Origin: Streptomyces tuirus
Lineage (GTDB): Bacteria; Actinomycetota; Actinomycetes; Streptomycetales; Streptomycetaceae
Assembly (NCBI RefSeq): GCF_014701095.1
Contig: NZ_AP023439.1
Location: 2,716,001-2,780,000 of the forward strand
Length of the DNA stretch: 64,000 bases
Direction of reading: 5' to 3'
Notes under the pieces: generated by a model
Database searches by the model: none
What the model saw: the letters and a program-made list of their open reading frames with translations, nothing else
What the model was told of the DNA's origin: nothing
In this document: piece by piece, positions 25,796 to 34,892 of the stretch
How the letters are laid out: every line of letters begins with the position of its first letter
Position numbering within the stretch: the stretch's first letter is position 1
Position numbers and translations under genes: made by a program

Positions 25796-26331
25796 CCCAG
25801 AAGAGCAACCCCTCGCACAGCCAGGGGCTCACCCCGAAGTTCCACCCCGAGCTCACCCCGAGCCTGGAGGAGCTGGAGAAGCAGGAACGCCTGCTGGTGT
25901 TCCGGCAGTTCACGTACGACGACGCCTGGGCACTCGGCTCGCTCCTCGTCGAGCTGGCCCGGGAGCGGCAGGCCCCGGTCGCCATCGACATCCACCGCGC
26001 CGGCCAGCAGCTCTTCCACGCGGCGCTGCCCGGCTCCACCCCGGACAACGACGCCTGGATCGCCCGCAAGCGCCGGGTGGTCGAGCGCTACGGCTCCGCG
26101 TCCTACCTGGTCGGCGCCCGCTTCCGCGCCAAGGGCAGCACGTTCGAGGAGTCCTCGCGCCTCGACCCCGACACCTACGCGGCGCACGGGGGCTCCTTCC
26201 CGATCACCGTCGAGGGCGTCGGCGTGATCGGCGCGGTGACGGTGTCCGGGCTGCCGCAGCTCCAGGACCACCGGCTCGTGGTCGAGGCGCTGGAGCGCTT
26301 CCAGGACCTCCAGGTCCCGCACCCGGAATGA
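25792..26331 (+). CDS. UPF0303 / heme-degrading-domain-like protein
   Basis: The 179-aa protein contains DAWALGSLLVELARERQAPV, a single Trp/Arg-Lys segment (WIARKRRVVERYG) and GVGVIGAVTVSGLPQLQDH. This is the pattern of the UPF0303/HbpS-like alpha-beta fold. Relatives bind heme or small ligands, but this group has no proven role. GTG 25792 sits in a GTGA overlap with the oxidoreductase gene, indicating coupling and a shared function, perhaps in sugar-acid metabolism. A hairpin follows 9 bases after the stop. Confidence 0.82.
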   Translation: MTQKSNPSHSQGLTPKFHPELTPSLEELEKQERLLVFRQFTYDDAWALGSLLVELARERQAPVAIDIHRAGQQLFHAALPGSTPDNDAWIARKRRVVERYGSASYLVGARFRAKGSTFEESSRLDPDTYAAHGGSFPITVEGVGVIGAVTVSGLPQLQDHRLVVEALERFQDLQVPHPE

Positions 26332-26340
26332 CCGGGGACT

Positions 26341-26395
26341 CCCTCCGGTTGGCACCTGCGTACGCGTGATCAAGCGCGGCGCCCCAACCGGAGGG
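26341..26395 (+). promoter_or_regulatory. Inverted repeat covering the RBS of the F420 oxidoreductase gene
   Basis: CCCTCCGGTTGG (26341-26352) and CCAACCGGAGGG (26384-26395) are perfectly complementary over 12 bp with a 31-base loop. The right arm contains the GGAGGG ribosome-binding site of the gene that starts at 26404. If transcribed together the stem would hide the RBS; otherwise it may act as a terminator of the upstream operon. Confidence 0.65.
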
Positions 26396-26403
26396 ACCCA
26401 CCG

Positions 26404-27270
26404 ATGACCACCCCCCTGAAGGAGACCGTCGGCCGGTACGGCATCTGGAGCGTAGGTCTGCGCTCGGAGGACGCGGACCGGCGCGGGGAACGCGCCGAGG
26501 CCGCCGCCGAACTGGAGGAACTCGGCTACGGCGCCCTCTGGCTGGGCGGCAACAGCTCCGCCGCCAACGCCGCCCCGCTGATCGAGGCGACCTCGAAGCT
26601 CACGGTCGGCACCAGCATCCAGAGCATCTGGCAGCACGAACCGGACGCCGCCGCCAGGGCCTTCGCGGACCTGGAGTCGGCCCACCCGGGGCGGTTCCTG
26701 CTGGGCCTCGGGGTGAGCCACGCCAAGCGGGTGGAGCAGTACGCCCGCCCCTATTCGGCCCTGGTCGAGTACCTCGACGGTCTGGACGCCGCCGGAGTGC
26801 CGGCGGACCGGCGGCTCCTGGCCGCGCTCGGCCCGAAGTCGCTCCGGCTGGCCCGCGACCGGGCGGCGGGCTCGATCCCGTACCTGGTCACCCCGGAGCA
26901 CACGGCGCACGCCCGCGAGCTCCTGGGCGAGGCCCCGCTGCTCGCCCCGGAGCTGGGCGTCGTCCCGGAGACGGATCCGGACCGGGCCCGCGCCCTGGCC
27001 CGGGAGTTCCTCGAGCTCTACCTCCCGCTGCCGAACTACACCAACAACTTCCTGCGGCACGGCTTCACCGAGGACGACCTGAAGGACGGCGGCAGCGACC
27101 GCCTGGTCGACGCCCTGTTCGCCTGGGGCGACGACACGGCGATCCGCGCGAAGATCGACGCGTTCTTCGAGGCGGGCGCGGACCATGTGGCCCTCCAGGT
27201 GGTGAACGACGAGCCGCGGGACGCCCTCCCCCGGAAGGCGTGGCGCGACGTGGCGACACTGCTGGACTGA
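26404..27270 (+). CDS. LLM-class F420-dependent oxidoreductase
   Basis: The 288-aa protein has the luciferase-like TIM-barrel pattern: IWSVGLRSED at the start, EELGYGALWLGG, LTVGTSIQSIWQHEP, HPGRFLLGLGVSHA and a late GADHVALQVV strand. It resembles the TIGR03620 group of actinobacterial F420 enzymes, which carry out hydride transfer on unknown substrates. GGAGGG lies 8 bases before the ATG, inside the right arm of a hairpin. It is a single gene, convergent with the Ser/Thr kinase gene. Confidence 0.88.
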   Translation: MTTPLKETVGRYGIWSVGLRSEDADRRGERAEAAAELEELGYGALWLGGNSSAANAAPLIEATSKLTVGTSIQSIWQHEPDAAARAFADLESAHPGRFLLGLGVSHAKRVEQYARPYSALVEYLDGLDAAGVPADRRLLAALGPKSLRLARDRAAGSIPYLVTPEHTAHARELLGEAPLLAPELGVVPETDPDRARALAREFLELYLPLPNYTNNFLRHGFTEDDLKDGGSDRLVDALFAWGDDTAIRAKIDAFFEAGADHVALQVVNDEPRDALPRKAWRDVATLLD

Positions 27271-27280
27271 GACTCGCCTC

Positions 27281-27316
27281 AGGGGCGCGGGGAACCGCGA
27301 CGAGCCACGGACGGCC
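27281..27316. repeat. Streptomyces interspersed GGGGCGCGGGGAAC-type element
   Basis: The core AGGGGCGCGGGGAAC recurs at 58718 in this window, again just outside a gene end. From memory such GC-rich palindromic elements are scattered between Streptomyces genes. The arms here are CGGGGAACCGCG-like and partly self-complementary. Confidence 0.55.
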
Positions 27317-27363
27317 CGGGCCGCCGAAGCCGCGCGGTTCACCGGCCGGTGTGCGGGCCTTTC

Positions 27364-29220
27364 CTACTCGGCGACGACGAACCGCAGACGGCGCCGGGGC
27401 CGCGGCCCCGTGCCCCGCCGACGGGCCCGCAACTCCTGGACGAGCGCCACCAGTACGGTCAGCCCCCAGGCCAGGGAGAACCACGCCAGCTGGTCGTCCG
27501 TTCCGGCGGCCAGCCAGCTGACGCCCAGCCCGGCCAGCGTGATGCCGGAGGCCGCCACGAGAGCCGACTGCCGCCCGGAGCGCAGCGTCCGCAGAAGGCA
27601 CAGGGCGGCGAGGACGAGGACCGGAACGGCGAGGACGGACATCGGCTCGTGTCCCGTGTAGTCCATGGAGACCATGGCCGACGCGGGCTCGTACTCTCCG
27701 TCGTACCCCTGCTCGAACAGCGTGTGCCCGGAGGGGTCCTCGTCCAGTTCGTAGTAGTCCTCGTAGTAGGTGCCGTAGTAGTAGAGGGAGCTGTCGAAGT
27801 CCGTGTCGCTCACGTAGACGTAGTCGCTCTCATCAGACGGCACCCCGGCGGGGACACCCGCGATGACCATGGCGCCGGCGCCCCACCACAGCAGAGCGGA
27901 CGTGAGCGGGAGCCGGCGGAACGCGGCCAGTCCCAGGACCGCGACCACCGCCAGCGGCACGAGGAGGTCGCTCGACGGATCGATGTCCTGGTGGACGAGG
28001 ACGACCACGGCCGAGACCAGGAGCCCCAGCAGGGCCACGGCACGATTCCCGGCCGGGAGCCGACGCCATCCGCGCCGGGACGACGCGGCCTCGGCGGCGG
28101 TCCGGTCGGGGCCGGTGCGGTCGGGGGCGGTCCGGTCGGGGGCGGTCCCGTCGGGGGCGGTGCGCTCGGGGGCAGTGGCCGTCGCCCCGGAGGATGCGGC
28201 GGGCGCTTGACCGTCCTCGTCGGGGACTGTCTCACCCGGGTCGACGACAGGACGCGGGGGCGGTGAGGTGGTGGCCTGTCTCGGCAACGACGCGGCCTGG
28301 GTGGGCTGTTCTGCCAGCACCGTCCGCCCCGGCCCGGCTTCCGACGGCGGCGGGACCGGCGGCGCGGGAGGCATCGCCGGCAGGGCCGGGACTCCGCTCC
28401 CCGCGCGGGCCAGGGCCTGCTGCATCTCCCCCATGCCGGCGAAGCGTTGCTCCCGGTCCTTCGACAGCGCCCGGAGTACGACCTCGTCGACCGCCGCCGG
28501 GATCAGCGGCCGCAGCGCGGAGGGGGCGACGGGCTCCTTGCTGATGTGCTGGTGCATCACGGCGAACGGGGAGTCGCCGCTGAACGGCGGCCGTCCCGTG
28601 AGCAGTTCGTACAGCAGGCAGCCGGTGGAGTACTGGTCGGAGCGACCGTCGACCGCTCCACCGGTCAGCTGCTCCGGTGACAGATAGGCCGGGGTCCCGA
28701 CCGTCATACCGGTCGCGGTCAGGCGGGTGGTGGTCTCCGCCACCACCTTGGATATCCCGAAGTCCAGGACCTTGACCCCGTCTTCGGAGGTGAGCATGAC
28801 GTTGGAGGGCTTGATGTCCCGGTGGACCAGGCCCTGACGGTGACTGTGGGCGAGAGCCTCCGCGATGCCCCGTGTGACGTCGATGGCACGCTCGACCGTG
28901 AACGGCCCCTCGGCCAGTGCGTCCGCCACCGTGCGGCCGTCGATGAACTCCATGATGAGGAAAGGGGTCGTCTCGCCGCCGTCCTGGACGTCCTCACCGA
29001 CGTCGTGCAGGACGGCGATGTTGCGGTGGCTGAGCGAGGCGATGGTCCGGGCCTCCCTGCGGAACCGGACCCGGAACTCCTCGTGCCTGGTCAGCTCGGG
29101 CGGCAGGATCTTCACGGCGACGACCCGGCCGAGCTCCCGGTCCGTGGCGCGCCAGACCTGGCCCATGCCGCCACGTCCTGCTTCCTCGACCAGCTCGTAG
29201 CGCTCCGCAAGTACCCGCAT
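27364..29220 (-). CDS. Membrane Ser/Thr protein kinase (Hanks type)
   Basis: The 618-aa protein has a full N-terminal kinase domain: GRGGMG loop, Lys37 in VAVKIL, catalytic HRDIKPSN (Asp135), DFG (153-155) and TPAYLSPEQ. A Pro/Thr/Asp-rich linker follows, with APDRT repeats around residues 360-385 coded by a GGTCGGGGGCGGTCC-type DNA repeat. About five or six membrane helices make up the C-terminal third. One extracytoplasmic loop is very rich in Tyr, Asp and Glu (for example LYYYGTYYEDYYELDED). No PASTA repeats are seen, so the signal sensed differs from that of PknB. The ATG has GGGGAG at 5 bases. Substrates unknown. Confidence 0.93.
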   Translation of the reverse strand: MRVLAERYELVEEAGRGGMGQVWRATDRELGRVVAVKILPPELTRHEEFRVRFRREARTIASLSHRNIAVLHDVGEDVQDGGETTPFLIMEFIDGRTVADALAEGPFTVERAIDVTRGIAEALAHSHRQGLVHRDIKPSNVMLTSEDGVKVLDFGISKVVAETTTRLTATGMTVGTPAYLSPEQLTGGAVDGRSDQYSTGCLLYELLTGRPPFSGDSPFAVMHQHISKEPVAPSALRPLIPAAVDEVVLRALSKDREQRFAGMGEMQQALARAGSGVPALPAMPPAPPVPPPSEAGPGRTVLAEQPTQAASLPRQATTSPPPRPVVDPGETVPDEDGQAPAASSGATATAPERTAPDGTAPDRTAPDRTGPDRTAAEAASSRRGWRRLPAGNRAVALLGLLVSAVVVLVHQDIDPSSDLLVPLAVVAVLGLAAFRRLPLTSALLWWGAGAMVIAGVPAGVPSDESDYVYVSDTDFDSSLYYYGTYYEDYYELDEDPSGHTLFEQGYDGEYEPASAMVSMDYTGHEPMSVLAVPVLVLAALCLLRTLRSGRQSALVAASGITLAGLGVSWLAAGTDDQLAWFSLAWGLTVLVALVQELRARRRGTGPRPRRRLRFVVAE

Positions 29221-29436
29221 GGTGCTCCCCGTTCGGCGTCAGGGTGCGAGGCCGGCGCAGGAGCCGCCGGTTCGGAGCGCGCCGTGCATCAGTCCACCCG
29301 GTCGCCAACCGTACTGGCTGATTTCCAGACATCGAGCGCTATGAGAGGCCGAACAGGAGCGCGCGCACCGCACGCGCTCCCATCGCGCTCAACTGCGCCG
29401 GGGGCGCCTTTCACCACTCAGGCGCCTTCCCGCCGC

Positions 29437-30294
29437 TCAGGCGTCCTTGAACTCCTGCCGCTGCCGCCCGAGCCCCTCGATCTCCAGCTCCACGACATCC
29501 CCGCTCCGCAGGAACGGCTTCGGCTCGGGCGCTCCCAGTGCTACGCCGGCCGGCGTACCCGTGTTGATCACATCGCCCGGGTACAGCGTCATGAACTGGC
29601 TGAGGTACCGCACGACCTCACCCACCGAGAAGATCTGCTCGGCCGTCGTCCCGTCCTGTTTCAGCTCCCCGTTGACCCAGAGCTTCAGGGACAGGTCCTG
29701 CGGGTCCCGGACCTCGTCCGCCGTCACGAGCCACGGGCCCAGCGGGTTGAACGTCTCGCAGTTCTTGCCCTTGTCCCAGGTCCCGCCCCGCTCGATCTGG
29801 AACTCCCGCTCGGACACGTCGTGCGCCACCGCGTACCCGGCGACATGCGCGAGCCCCTCCTCCACGGACCCCAGGTACCGCGCCGTACGCCCGATGACGA
29901 CGGCCAGCTCCACCTCCCAGTCGGTCTTGAGAGCCCGCCGCGGCACGAGGACCGTGTCGTTGGGCCCGACCACGGTGTCCGGGGCCTTCATGAACACGAC
30001 CGGCTCGGCGGGCGGCTCGGCGCCGGTCTCGCGCGCGTGGTCGTGGTAGTTCAGGCCGATGCAGACGATCTTGCCGATCCGTGCCAGCGGCGGCCCGATC
30101 CGCAGCCCGGCGGCGTCCAGGACGGGCAGATCACCGGCGTCGGCGGCGGCCCGGACCCGGCCGAGCGCCTCCTCGTCGGCGAGCAGCGCGCCGTCGATGT
30201 CCGCGACGACACCCGACAGGTCCCGCAGGGTCCCCTCGGCGTCGAGCAGCGCGGGCCGCTCCGCCCCCGCCGTACCGACTCGCAGCAGCTTCAT
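29437..30294 (-). CDS. Fumarylacetoacetate hydrolase-family protein
   Basis: The 285-aa cytoplasmic enzyme has the FAH fold motifs IVCIGLNYHDHARE, VVFMKAPDTVVG, WEVELAVVIG (metal Glu), HDVSEREFQ and the ligand segment DVINTGTPAGVALG. Members cleave C-C bonds in beta-diketones or decarboxylate/hydrate aromatic breakdown products using Mg2+. The start MKLLRVGT has GGGAGA at 6 bases; the upstream in-frame stretch is not supported. It lies downstream of the yidC-like gene on the same strand with a 144-bp gap. The substrate is not set by sequence. Confidence 0.9.
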   Translation of the reverse strand: MKLLRVGTAGAERPALLDAEGTLRDLSGVVADIDGALLADEEALGRVRAAADAGDLPVLDAAGLRIGPPLARIGKIVCIGLNYHDHARETGAEPPAEPVVFMKAPDTVVGPNDTVLVPRRALKTDWEVELAVVIGRTARYLGSVEEGLAHVAGYAVAHDVSEREFQIERGGTWDKGKNCETFNPLGPWLVTADEVRDPQDLSLKLWVNGELKQDGTTAEQIFSVGEVVRYLSQFMTLYPGDVINTGTPAGVALGAPEPKPFLRSGDVVELEIEGLGRQRQEFKDA

Positions 30295-30438
30295 GATCAG
30301 TCTCCCTCGATCGCGGGCGCCCGGCCGATGCGCGCGACCCGGGTGCGGCGGGGCAGCCATCGGAGGACTGGTCGATCCTCCAAGCTGGGAGTGCACTCCG
30401 CAATACCCCGTTCACGTACTGGACCCAGCCCCGCCCGG

Positions 30439-31149
30439 TCACCGGTACAGCACGGCCCGCTCGACGACACTCCACGTCGTACTAGTCACGACGTACAGCG
30501 CGGCGGCCAGCGGCACTACGGCCACGGTGACCAGCGTGAAGAACGACATGAAGGGCATCACCCTGGTCACCGCCCCCAGCCCGGGCAGCTGCTCCGCGTC
30601 ACCGGCCCGGGCAGCCGGGTTCGCGGCCAGCGTGCGCTTGCTGAGCCGGTAGCTGAACGCGGCGACGCATCCGACGATCACGAACAGCCCGGCGTAGACG
30701 AGTCCCGCACCCCCGAGGACACCGCCCTGGAGCGCGTCCGTCCACCGCTCCCCGAGCGGGGCCGCGAACAACTGGTGGCCGAGCAGCCCGTTGGCCTCGC
30801 CGCCGATCGTGTCGCTGGAGAACAGGTGGTACAGCAGGAAGAACGCGGGAATCTGGAGCATCCCGGGCAGGCAGCCGGCCAGCGGCGACACCTTCTCCTC
30901 GGCGTGCAGCTCCAGCACGGCCTTCTGGAGCTTCTCGGGATCCCTGCCGTGCTTCTTCCGCAGCTCGGCGATCTTCGGCTGGAGCGCGGTGCGGGCCTTC
31001 TGGCCGCGCGCGGCGGCCCGGGACAGAGGGTGGACGAGGAGTCGTACGAGCGCGGTGAACAGGACGATCGCCGCGGCGGCGGCCGAGGCGCCGAACAGCG
31101 GCTGGAGCAGGTCGGCAAGGTGCTCGACCAGGTTGGCGAAGACGGACAT
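30439..31149 (-). CDS. yidC: YidC/Oxa1-family membrane protein insertase
   Basis: The 236-aa protein has the Oxa1 core. There is one helix at the N-terminus, then RLLVHPLSRAAARGQKARTALQPKIAELRKKH with the basic groove residue, a cytoplasmic coiled hairpin, GCLPGMLQIPAFFLLYHLF and three more helices. It inserts membrane proteins with or without Sec. It is short compared with the main YidC at oriC (which is near rnpA), so it is probably a second, accessory copy. The start MSVFANLV has GGAGGG at 7 bases. A DUF6412 gene precedes it, 88 bases away. Confidence 0.87.
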   Translation of the reverse strand: MSVFANLVEHLADLLQPLFGASAAAAAIVLFTALVRLLVHPLSRAAARGQKARTALQPKIAELRKKHGRDPEKLQKAVLELHAEEKVSPLAGCLPGMLQIPAFFLLYHLFSSDTIGGEANGLLGHQLFAAPLGERWTDALQGGVLGGAGLVYAGLFVIVGCVAAFSYRLSKRTLAANPAARAGDAEQLPGLGAVTRVMPFMSFFTLVTVAVVPLAAALYVVTSTTWSVVERAVLYR

Positions 31150-31237
31150 GGGTGAGCCCTCCGGGGGTCTCGTCGTGCCGGAACAGGTCATGGCGGCATG
31201 ACGACCCGCGCGGGGTCACCCAGGTGTGGATATGCCC

Positions 31238-31549
31238 CTACGCGACGGTCGCCCGGAGGGCGTGGCCGGGTGCCCGGGGCCGGGTGCGCCCCCGGGCGTC
31301 GGGATCGCGCTGCGGCAGGAAGGCGGTGCGCCGGTCCCGGTCGCGGATGGCCGTACGCACGCGGGTGCGCGGCACGGTGGGCGCGCAGCGGGAGGCGATG
31401 ACGGCGCAGAGCGCGAGGGCGGACGAGGCGGCGGCGGTCGCGGCGAGCGCGACGGTGGCGGTGAGGCTGCCGGTGTCGAGCAGCGCCACCTCGACGAGGA
31501 GGAAGAGCAGCGCGAGGGCGGGACGCAGCGTGGCCCAGCTCCGGTTCAC
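31238..31549 (-). CDS. DUF6412 small membrane protein
   Basis: The 103-aa protein has two predicted membrane helices (about residues 8-25 and 30-52) and an Arg-rich cytoplasmic tail (RTRVRTAIRDRDRRTAFLPQ). It resembles the actinobacterial DUF6412 family, which from memory often sits next to this yidC-like gene. GTG 31549 has a strong GGGGAGGGG 6 bases upstream. A role in helping the insertase is possible but unproven. Confidence 0.75.
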   Translation of the reverse strand: MNRSWATLRPALALLFLLVEVALLDTGSLTATVALAATAAASSALALCAVIASRCAPTVPRTRVRTAIRDRDRRTAFLPQRDPDARGRTRPRAPGHALRATVA

Positions 31550-31770
31550 GGCTGCCCCTCCCCTTCGTACGTGCGTATGCCCTGCCGTCCGTTATACAGG
31601 ACCACCCTCCCGCCCGGGCCCGCGACTTCGTACACGGGTTTGAGAAAGGTTCGTCAGAACTCTCGACAACCCACCCGTCACACCCGATGCTTCTCGTCAC
31701 CAACCACGGGGCACTCCTGTGCGCCGGGCCGGGGACCGGCGTCCGCCCCCAACTCCCTTACGGAGGAGCC

Positions 31771-33246
31771 GTGATCCGACGCAGAAGTCTGCTGGCCGCA
31801 GCAGGCGGAACGTTCCTCGGCAGCGCCCTGGCGACGGGCACCGCGCACGCGGACGCCACCATCGCCGTCAACCCGTCGACGACGTACGGCACCTGGGAGG
31901 GCTGGGGCACCTCCCTCGCTTGGTGGGCCAACGTCTTCGGCGCCCGGGACGACTTCGCCGACCTGTTCTTCACGACCAAGTCCGTCACGTACAACGGCCG
32001 TTCCCTGCCCGGTCTGGGCCTCAGCATCGCCCGCTACAACCTCGGCGCGTGCAGCTCCGACAGCGTCGGCGGCGAGACGATGGTGACGTCGCCCAACATC
32101 CCCGCCTTCAAGCAGATCGAGGGCTTCTGGCAGGACTGGAACAACGAGGACCCCACGTCCTCGGCGTGGAAGTGGACGGCGGACGCCAACCAGCGGGCGA
32201 TGCTGGTGAAGGCCACGCAGCGCGGCGCGATCACCGAGCTCTTCGCCAACTCCCCCATGTGGTGGATGTGTTCCAACCACAATCCCTCGGGCGCGGCGGG
32301 CGGCGGCAACAACCTCCAGACCTGGAACTACCGCCAGCACGCGAGCCACTTGGCGGCGACGGCCCTGTACGCGAAGAACAACTGGGGCGTGAACTTCGCG
32401 ACGGTCGACCCCTTCAACGAGCCGGCCTCCACCTGGTGGACCGCGACCGGCACCCAGGAGGGCTGTCACATGGACCCGGCAGTCCAGGCGGCCGTACTCC
32501 CCCACATGCGCAGCGAGCTGGACAAGCGCGGTCTCACGGGCCTGCGCATCGCGGCCTCCGACGAGACGAACTACGACACGGCCCGCTCCACCTGGGGATC
32601 TTTCGGTCCGTCGACGAAGGCCCTGGTGTCACAGGTCAACGTGCACGGCTACCAGGGCTCGGGCGGCCGCCGCGACCTCCTCCACACGGACGTGGTCACC
32701 ACTTCCCGCAAGAAGCTGTGGAACTCCGAGACGGGCGACGGCGACGGCACGGGCCTGACGATGGCCTCGAACCTCTGCCTCGACTTCCGCTGGCTGCACC
32801 CCACCGCCTGGTGCTACTGGCAGGTCATGGATCCGTCGACGGGCTGGGCGATGATCGCCTACGACGCGAACACCCTCCAGCCGACCACCGTCCAGACCAA
32901 GCATTATGTGATGGCCCAGTTCAGCCGCCACATCCGCCCCGGCATGACGATCCTGGACACGGGCGTGGACCACGCGGTGGCGGCGTACGACGCGACGGCC
33001 CGCCGCCTGGTGATCGTGGCGGTCAACACGTCCACGTCCGCCCAGACCCTCACGTTCGACCTGTCCCGCTTCGCGACGGTGACGGGCGGCTCGGGCGGCC
33101 TGGTCCCCCGCTGGAACACGGTCACGACGGGCGGCGCCGACCTCTACACGGCCCGCTCGGACATCCACTTGTCCGGCAAGTCCGTAGCTGTACCCTTCGC
33201 GGCGAAGTCGGTACAAACGCTCCAAATAGACGGTGTGACGCTCTAG
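31771..33246 (+). CDS. Secreted GH30 endo-beta-1,6-galactanase-like enzyme
   Basis: The 491-aa precursor has a Tat-type signal (RRRSLLAAAGG, cleavage near AHADA). The GH30-type (alpha/beta)8 barrel has acid/base Glu217 in DPFNEPAS and nucleophile Glu320 in LWNSETGDG. A short C-terminal beta domain follows. It resembles Streptomyces endo-beta-1,6-galactanases that cut arabinogalactan side chains of plants. GTG 31771 has a perfect CGGAGGAG at 4-5 bases. The Tat signal suggests folding before export. It is a single gene ending in a strong hairpin. Confidence 0.9.
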   Translation: MIRRRSLLAAAGGTFLGSALATGTAHADATIAVNPSTTYGTWEGWGTSLAWWANVFGARDDFADLFFTTKSVTYNGRSLPGLGLSIARYNLGACSSDSVGGETMVTSPNIPAFKQIEGFWQDWNNEDPTSSAWKWTADANQRAMLVKATQRGAITELFANSPMWWMCSNHNPSGAAGGGNNLQTWNYRQHASHLAATALYAKNNWGVNFATVDPFNEPASTWWTATGTQEGCHMDPAVQAAVLPHMRSELDKRGLTGLRIAASDETNYDTARSTWGSFGPSTKALVSQVNVHGYQGSGGRRDLLHTDVVTTSRKKLWNSETGDGDGTGLTMASNLCLDFRWLHPTAWCYWQVMDPSTGWAMIAYDANTLQPTTVQTKHYVMAQFSRHIRPGMTILDTGVDHAVAAYDATARRLVIVAVNTSTSAQTLTFDLSRFATVTGGSGGLVPRWNTVTTGGADLYTARSDIHLSGKSVAVPFAAKSVQTLQIDGVTL

Positions 33247-33253
33247 ATCAACG

Positions 33254-33288
33254 CCGGGGCGGCGGTCCGGCGCGAACCGCCGCCCCGG
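33254..33288 (+). terminator. Terminator of the GH30 gene
   Basis: CCGGGGCGGCGGT and ACCGCCGCCCCGG form a perfect 13-bp stem 8 bases after the stop. Confidence 0.82.
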
Positions 33289-33383
33289 ACGACGAGCCCG
33301 AGGGAAGCCCTGAAGTACCCGGATATCGGGTCTGGCCTGCACATCTCTCACGCTCGTCACCTCCCGGCAGTACGGTGTCCCCC

Positions 33384-34400
33384 ATGCGCCCCGACACGCC
33401 TGCCGAAAACGTCGACCACACCGCCGAGGCGGCACGCCTGGAGCGGACCGCCGGCCTGTATCCCGAGGACGCCGAGGCCCTGCTGCTGCGGGCAGCGGCC
33501 CACTTGGAACTCTCCGGCGACCGCCCCACCGCCTCCACGCTCTACGACCGCCTGCTGTCCTCCCCGGACGGCCTGGAGAACCCCCACCTGGTACGGGCGC
33601 TCAAGGCCTCGAACCTCTGGGAGTACGGCCACGAGGCCGAGGCCCGCGCGATCATCGAGGGCGTCAGGGTGGCGGCCCCCAAGGACCCGGCCCCGTGGGT
33701 GATCGTCGCGGAGTCCCTGGAGTCCCACGACGAACTGGAAGCGGCCCACGACACCTTCACCGAGGCCGTACGCCGCCTCCTGACGGACGTCGAGGAGCCC
33801 CCCTACGCCACCCACCCCCTCCTCTTCGGCCGCCACCGGGTCCGCCGCATGCTCGGCAAGACCCACGACGAGTGGGACGCCCTCGCGGACTCGGTCCACT
33901 CCCTCCCGATCACCCTGGACGAACTCCACGACCCCAAGCGCGTCTGGTCCCTGGGCTCGGAGAACCCCGCGGAACTGGAGGCGGAGATCCTCCGCCTCCG
34001 AGCGGAACTGGGCGCGTACAGGGAGGCCCTCTCCCGCCCCTTCCCGGTGGCGATCCTGCACTGGCCGGCTCCGGAACTGACGGAACTCCTGGAGGCGTAC
34101 CCGACCCTCGCATCGGAGTACCCGACCCACGAGGAACACCTCGCGACGATAGAGACGGCCCTCCGCGAACTCTCCGCCTCCGGCACCCCGAACCTGGGCA
34201 TCGTCACCGGCACGGTCCCGTCCTACGAGGCCTTCGCGGCCTCGGAACTCTCCTCCCCGACCGACCCGGCACTCCTCCCCCAGTACGCGACGACGTTGGC
34301 GGCAAGGGGACGGGCGGTGGCGTGGCCCCCACAGCAGGGGGCGGCTTGCTGGTGCGGCTCGGGCGAGACGTACGCCCGCTGCCACGGCAACACGGCCTGA
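33384..34400 (+). CDS. TPR-like protein with C-terminal SEC-C zinc motif
   Basis: The 338-aa cytoplasmic protein begins with helical TPR-like repeats (AGLYPEDAEALLLRAAAHLELSG and AKDPAPW-type units, residues about 15-130). It ends in CWCGSGETYARCHG, the SEC-C zinc-binding motif that SecA uses to contact SecB or ribosomes. The role is probably protein-protein contact; targets are unknown. No Shine-Dalgarno is seen. A -10-like TACGGT lies 7 bases before the ATG, so the mRNA may be leaderless. The last codons are followed by a long non-coding stretch leading to the helicase island. Confidence 0.83.
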   Translation: MRPDTPAENVDHTAEAARLERTAGLYPEDAEALLLRAAAHLELSGDRPTASTLYDRLLSSPDGLENPHLVRALKASNLWEYGHEAEARAIIEGVRVAAPKDPAPWVIVAESLESHDELEAAHDTFTEAVRRLLTDVEEPPYATHPLLFGRHRVRRMLGKTHDEWDALADSVHSLPITLDELHDPKRVWSLGSENPAELEAEILRLRAELGAYREALSRPFPVAILHWPAPELTELLEAYPTLASEYPTHEEHLATIETALRELSASGTPNLGIVTGTVPSYEAFAASELSSPTDPALLPQYATTLAARGRAVAWPPQQGAACWCGSGETYARCHGNTA

Positions 34401-34892
34401 GACTCCACTGCCCTCGCCCAGGCGGACCACCGGCAGGTCACCGCTGAGCCGACCCGGCGTGCCCGGACCCGCTGACGCGCCCGTCACGCCGGGCACCCGC
34501 ACAGCGCACAGCCCCGCCACCCACCCCGGCCCCCGCTCCCCCGGGCCGCCCGCTCGCTTCTCCCCCGTGCTGGAGCGGCCCGGGTCAAGGGTGGCCCGCA
34601 GGGCCATCGGCGCAGCCGACGCGGAACGCAGCGCAGCGGAGTGAAGCGCCCTTGAGGCGGGGCGCGGAGGCACGACACTGACCAAGAAGCGGGCGGCCTT
34701 TACAGCAACCAAGTGTCGCCAGGGTGCATACGCCGCCTGGTCAGGCTCCTACGGCCAGGTCCCACGAGACGGCTATGGGAGAACCGCCCCCGCCCTCACT
34801 CCTCCAGATCGACGCGATGCCGTGTTCCTCTAGGTATGCCTCTTGATAGAACAGCCTCATCGATCGGCACGATCAATCGGGGGAGCCTGCCT
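34401..34892. other. Non-coding junction before the helicase island
   Basis: This 492-bp gap shows no RNA gene or gene with an RBS. It has a weak inverted repeat GTGCCCGG/CCGGGCAC (34459-34496). Base composition changes from about 34,680 on, marking the left edge of the island of lower GC content. Confidence 0.45.

Noticed and set aside
34459..34496. Terminator or att-like inverted repeat before the helicase island
   Set aside because: Only an 8-bp stem with a 22-base loop, as expected by chance in this GC-rich DNA.
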